A DNA stretch of 7,452 nt from Caldisphaera sp046536515. GTDB taxonomy: Archaea > Thermoproteota > Thermoprotei_A > Sulfolobales > Acidilobaceae. The position numbers were made by a program, and so were the translations under genes. The stretch spans positions 1 through 7,452 of the forward strand of contig NZ_JAWDMQ010000061.1 in the NCBI RefSeq assembly GCF_046536515.1, written 5' to 3'. Below the pieces are notes generated by a model. The model was not told where the DNA came from and did no database searches. It was given only the letters and a program-made list of their open reading frames with translations. Below are positions 5,739-7,452 of the stretch, piece after piece. How positions within the stretch are numbered: position 1 is the stretch's first letter; the number at the start of each line of letters is the position of its first letter.

Positions 5739-6506
5739 ATGAATTACAAGAAGATGAAAACTTTCATGAGCATCTTGGCTATGGTGGAGATGGAGCTAAG
5801 AAGGGTATGGCACGACCCTGTAGAAATTATTACAAGGGCCGTACAGCCAGTTCTCTGGGTGACAGTCTTCAGCGTAGTCATGGCTCATAGAGTAAACCTA
5901 GGCGTTCAGGACTACACCTCCTTCATCGCCCCCGGAGTCGTGTTCCAGTCGGCTACCTTTATAGCATTGGCGTATGGCATCATGATGGTGTTTGAGAGGG
6001 AGTCAGGCGTCCTTAAGAGGCTCCTTTCATCGCCAATACCTAGAGCAAATATAGTCATAGGGAGAACCCTTGCAGGGTCAGTAAGAGCATCAACGCAATA
6101 CATAATAGTCCTTGCCTCAGCGGCCTTGGTCAGTGCTAAGCTCACAGATAACCCGCTGCTGTTAATAGCAGGCTATGTAATAGTTGTCTATGCAAGCATA
6201 GGCTTCACAGCCATATCAATACTCTTGGCATCAGTGATGAAAACCAGGGAAAGATTCATGGGTATAATGGGCGCGATATCCATGCCGCTGTTCTTCACAA
6301 GCAGCGCGCTATACCCTATAAGCATAATGCCTAAGTTACTCCAAGTAGTAGCGCTATTTAATCCCTTGACTTACGCTGTTAATGCGTTGAGAGATTTGGT
6401 GCTGTATGATAAGCTAAATATACTTATGGACTTGCTGGCGTTAACAATATTTAACGTTTTCTTCTTGGCTATAGCCATAAAAGAGTTAAACAAAATAATA
6501 GAGTAA
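5739..6506 (+). CDS. ABC-2 type transporter permease, DrrB-like
   Basis: A 255-residue membrane subunit with about six hydrophobic segments (roughly residues 35-50, 62-84, 115-135, 140-165, 172-197 and 228-248). This is the usual topology and size of ABC-2 permeases. FERESGVLKRLLSSPIPR (about 85-102) matches the family's conserved coupling region after helix 2, which contacts the ATPase. The run SSALYPISIMPKLLQVVALFNPLTYAVNALRDL (from about 188) is the family's conserved segment before the last helix. It is encoded three bases after the ATPase, so the protein pair should assemble as an A2B2 exporter. Nothing visible indicates the substrate. The gene ends in a convergent terminator shared with the MscS-like gene. 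Confidence 0.92.
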   Translation: MNYKKMKTFMSILAMVEMELRRVWHDPVEIITRAVQPVLWVTVFSVVMAHRVNLGVQDYTSFIAPGVVFQSATFIALAYGIMMVFERESGVLKRLLSSPIPRANIVIGRTLAGSVRASTQYIIVLASAALVSAKLTDNPLLLIAGYVIVVYASIGFTAISILLASVMKTRERFMGIMGAISMPLFFTSSALYPISIMPKLLQVVALFNPLTYAVNALRDLVLYDKLNILMDLLALTIFNVFFLAIAIKELNKIIE

Positions 6507-6507
6507 C

Positions 6508-6575
6508 AATATCTTAAATCTTATAAAAGTAATTAAAAAATATTAAGATATTAAAAAAATCAATATCAATTTTTA
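6508..6575. terminator. Bidirectional terminator between convergent genes
   Basis: A perfect 10-bp inverted repeat (AATATCTTAA 6508-6517 with TTAAGATATT 6543-6552) separates the permease stop from the end of the convergent MscS-like gene. T-runs follow on the plus strand (6570-6574) and precede it as A-runs (T on the minus strand), so it could stop transcription from both sides. Confidence 0.5.
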
Positions 6576-6578
6576 GCC

Positions 6579-7217
6579 TCATTGACTTGATTGCTGGCCC
6601 TGGCCGGTTAGCTTCTTTATTAGAAGGTAGATCTTGTTGCCTATTATTGACGAGCTCGGTATTAGCACTAGGGTGCCGTCCTGCTTTCTGACCTGAGTAA
6701 ACAGAGCACCTATGTCCTCTACGATACCATCTTCACCAAGTATGTTTACATGGTCGCCGACCTTGAAGGGTCTAGCAGCAAGTATAAATATGCCCGCTAC
6801 TGCCTGTCCTGTTACTTGTTGCATGGCAAAGCCCACTACAATGCCCAAGAAGCCACCTATGGTTAGACCTCCTACTCCTCCCACTGCTGCACCAACAACA
6901 GCCGCTATTATGGCTATTATGCCTATAATCCTCATTATGTTTTTGAAGGCTATTGCTGTGGGGTGGTCATACTTACCCCTTACTGTCCAATAGATGAAGT
7001 TTGAGAAATAGTTAACAATGTACCAGCCAAAGGCCAAAACCAGTACAGCGTTGACGTATTTAAAATATGAAATAACTTTAAACATTGTCATAACGTACTG
7101 AAGGCCTGCAGCTATAACAATATAAAGCACTATGAAAACTATCATCAAAGTTAAGGAACTTCCAGCCCTCTTTGCAGACTCAACCGGAGTTATAGACTCT
7201 TCCTTTTGGACTGACAT
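6579..7217 (-). CDS. Short MscS-family mechanosensitive channel
   Basis: A 212-residue membrane channel of the MscS family, which opens under membrane tension to release solutes. The first two hydrophobic segments lie at about 21-42 and 50-70. They are followed by a hydrophobic stretch (91-108) and the glycine/alanine-rich pore helix with GGLTIGGFLGIVVGFAMQQVTGQAVAG (about 114-140). Then comes the hallmark RPFKVGDHVNILGEDGIVEDIG (about 147-168) and PSSSIIGNKI (about 186-195), which aligns with the end of the E. coli MscS beta domain. The protein stops there: the C-terminal alpha/beta cage domain of E. coli MscS (286 residues) is missing, with no sign of a frameshift. I take ATG 7217, not an upstream in-frame ATG (7442), because of the GGTGAT ribosome site and TATA box just before it; the upstream extension would run into the IS-like repeat. 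Confidence 0.88.
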   Translation of the reverse strand: MSVQKEESITPVESAKRAGSSLTLMIVFIVLYIVIAAGLQYVMTMFKVISYFKYVNAVLVLAFGWYIVNYFSNFIYWTVRGKYDHPTAIAFKNIMRIIGIIAIIAAVVGAAVGGVGGLTIGGFLGIVVGFAMQQVTGQAVAGIFILAARPFKVGDHVNILGEDGIVEDIGALFTQVRKQDGTLVLIPSSSIIGNKIYLLIKKLTGQGQQSSQ

Positions 7218-7220
7218 ACT

Positions 7221-7261
7221 ATCACCATATATTATTATTTTTGATAACATATATTTAAATA
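7221..7261 (-). promoter_or_regulatory. Promoter and ribosome binding site of the MscS-like gene
   Basis: On the minus strand ATATTTAAATATATG (about 7247-7261) is a TATA candidate predicting transcription from about 7230. The short leader contains GGTGAT (7221-7226), a perfect match to part of the archaeal anti-Shine-Dalgarno complement, three bases before the ATG. This decides the start codon. Confidence 0.6.
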
Positions 7262-7311
7262 TTATTGTTTTAACACATAAATAATTGTTAGTTTTTATGA
7301 TCAATTTACAA

Positions 7312-7452
7312 CCGAAAGCCTCGTCCTTTATGGCAAGATAAAGTTTTTTAAATTTAAAAAAAAATATAAAAATTGAGAAAGCTGCTAAAGAGTTATGCTT
7401 TACTGAAATATGAGGTAAGCCTTTACCCCAACTAACAAGCATAATATGGTGT
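7312..7452 (+). mobile_element. Left end of an IS200/IS605-like element (cut by window edge)
   Basis: This repeats the left part of the 2100-2381 element in the same orientation. It has AAGCC-type GC-containing DNA, then TAAAGTTTTTTAA, then a block with about 40 of 46 bases identical (7369-7414 against 2147-2192), then TACCCCAACTAACAAG identical in both (7424-7439). The terminal hairpin is more decayed than in the other copy. After TACCCCAACTAACAAG the two copies diverge (CATAATATGG here). The open triplets from 7419 read A-F-T-P-T-N-K-H-N-M-V, which could be the opening of a Y1 transposase (tnpA), but the window ends too soon to tell. It lies between the MscS-like gene and whatever follows. 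Confidence 0.55.

Noticed and set aside
6712..6993. 93-residue plus-strand open frame opposite the MscS-like gene
   Set aside because: A proline/threonine/alanine-rich antisense shadow created by the glycine/alanine-rich pore helix.
7218..7442. N-terminal extension of the MscS-like protein to an upstream ATG
   Set aside because: The extra 75 residues are translated from the promoter region and the IS-like repeat; TATA box and GGTGAT support the start at 7217.

Overview
The window looks like a piece of a thermophilic crenarchaeal (Thermoproteota) chromosome. The evidence is a 226-residue UMP kinase of the archaeal type, with features I recall from the Sulfolobus enzyme; TATA-box promoters placed about 25 bases before starts, giving nearly leaderless genes; TTG starts; AGA/AGG-biased arginine codons; and T-rich terminators. 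A very AT-rich acidophile such as a Caldisphaera-like organism would fit, but that placement is inference.

Layout, left to right. (1) A radical SAM/SPASM enzyme on the minus strand (12-1112). (2) A divergent spacer (1113-1358) holding a lone hairpin fragment of an IS200/IS605-type right end. (3) UMP kinase pyrH on the plus strand (1359-2039) with a terminator. (4) A 518-base gene-free stretch (2040-2557), mostly filled by a roughly 290-base element. It has an IS200/IS605-like left end, no transposase, an overlapping-helix/pseudoknot structure and a right-end hairpin ending in GAGGAGGTCAG, so it looks like an orphan omega-RNA (TnpB guide RNA) cassette. (5) A minus-strand pair, an MFS transporter (3239-4444) followed by a TetR regulator (2558-3112), each with its own promoter; a palindromic operator candidate lies between the MFS TATA box and its start. 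(6) A plus-strand two-gene ABC-2 exporter (ATPase 4737-5735, permease 5739-6506). (7) A convergent, unusually short MscS-type channel on the minus strand (6579-7217). (8) At the right edge, a second copy of the left-end sequence (about 7312-7452) that runs out of the window.

How the parts relate: MFS plus TetR reads as a self-contained, repressor-controlled efflux module. The ABC pair reads as a DrrAB-like exporter, and the MscS protein as an osmotic safety valve. pyrH is housekeeping (UMP to UDP). The exporter-MscS block (about 4500-7217) is clearly richer in G+C (about 43-48% in sampled stretches) than the genes to its left (about 28-30%) and is bordered on the right by an IS-like repeat. 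It may therefore have a different history from its flanks. The most interesting signal is the orphan omega-RNA-like element at 2100-2381 and its two relatives at 1223-1255 and 7312-7452, all in the same orientation.
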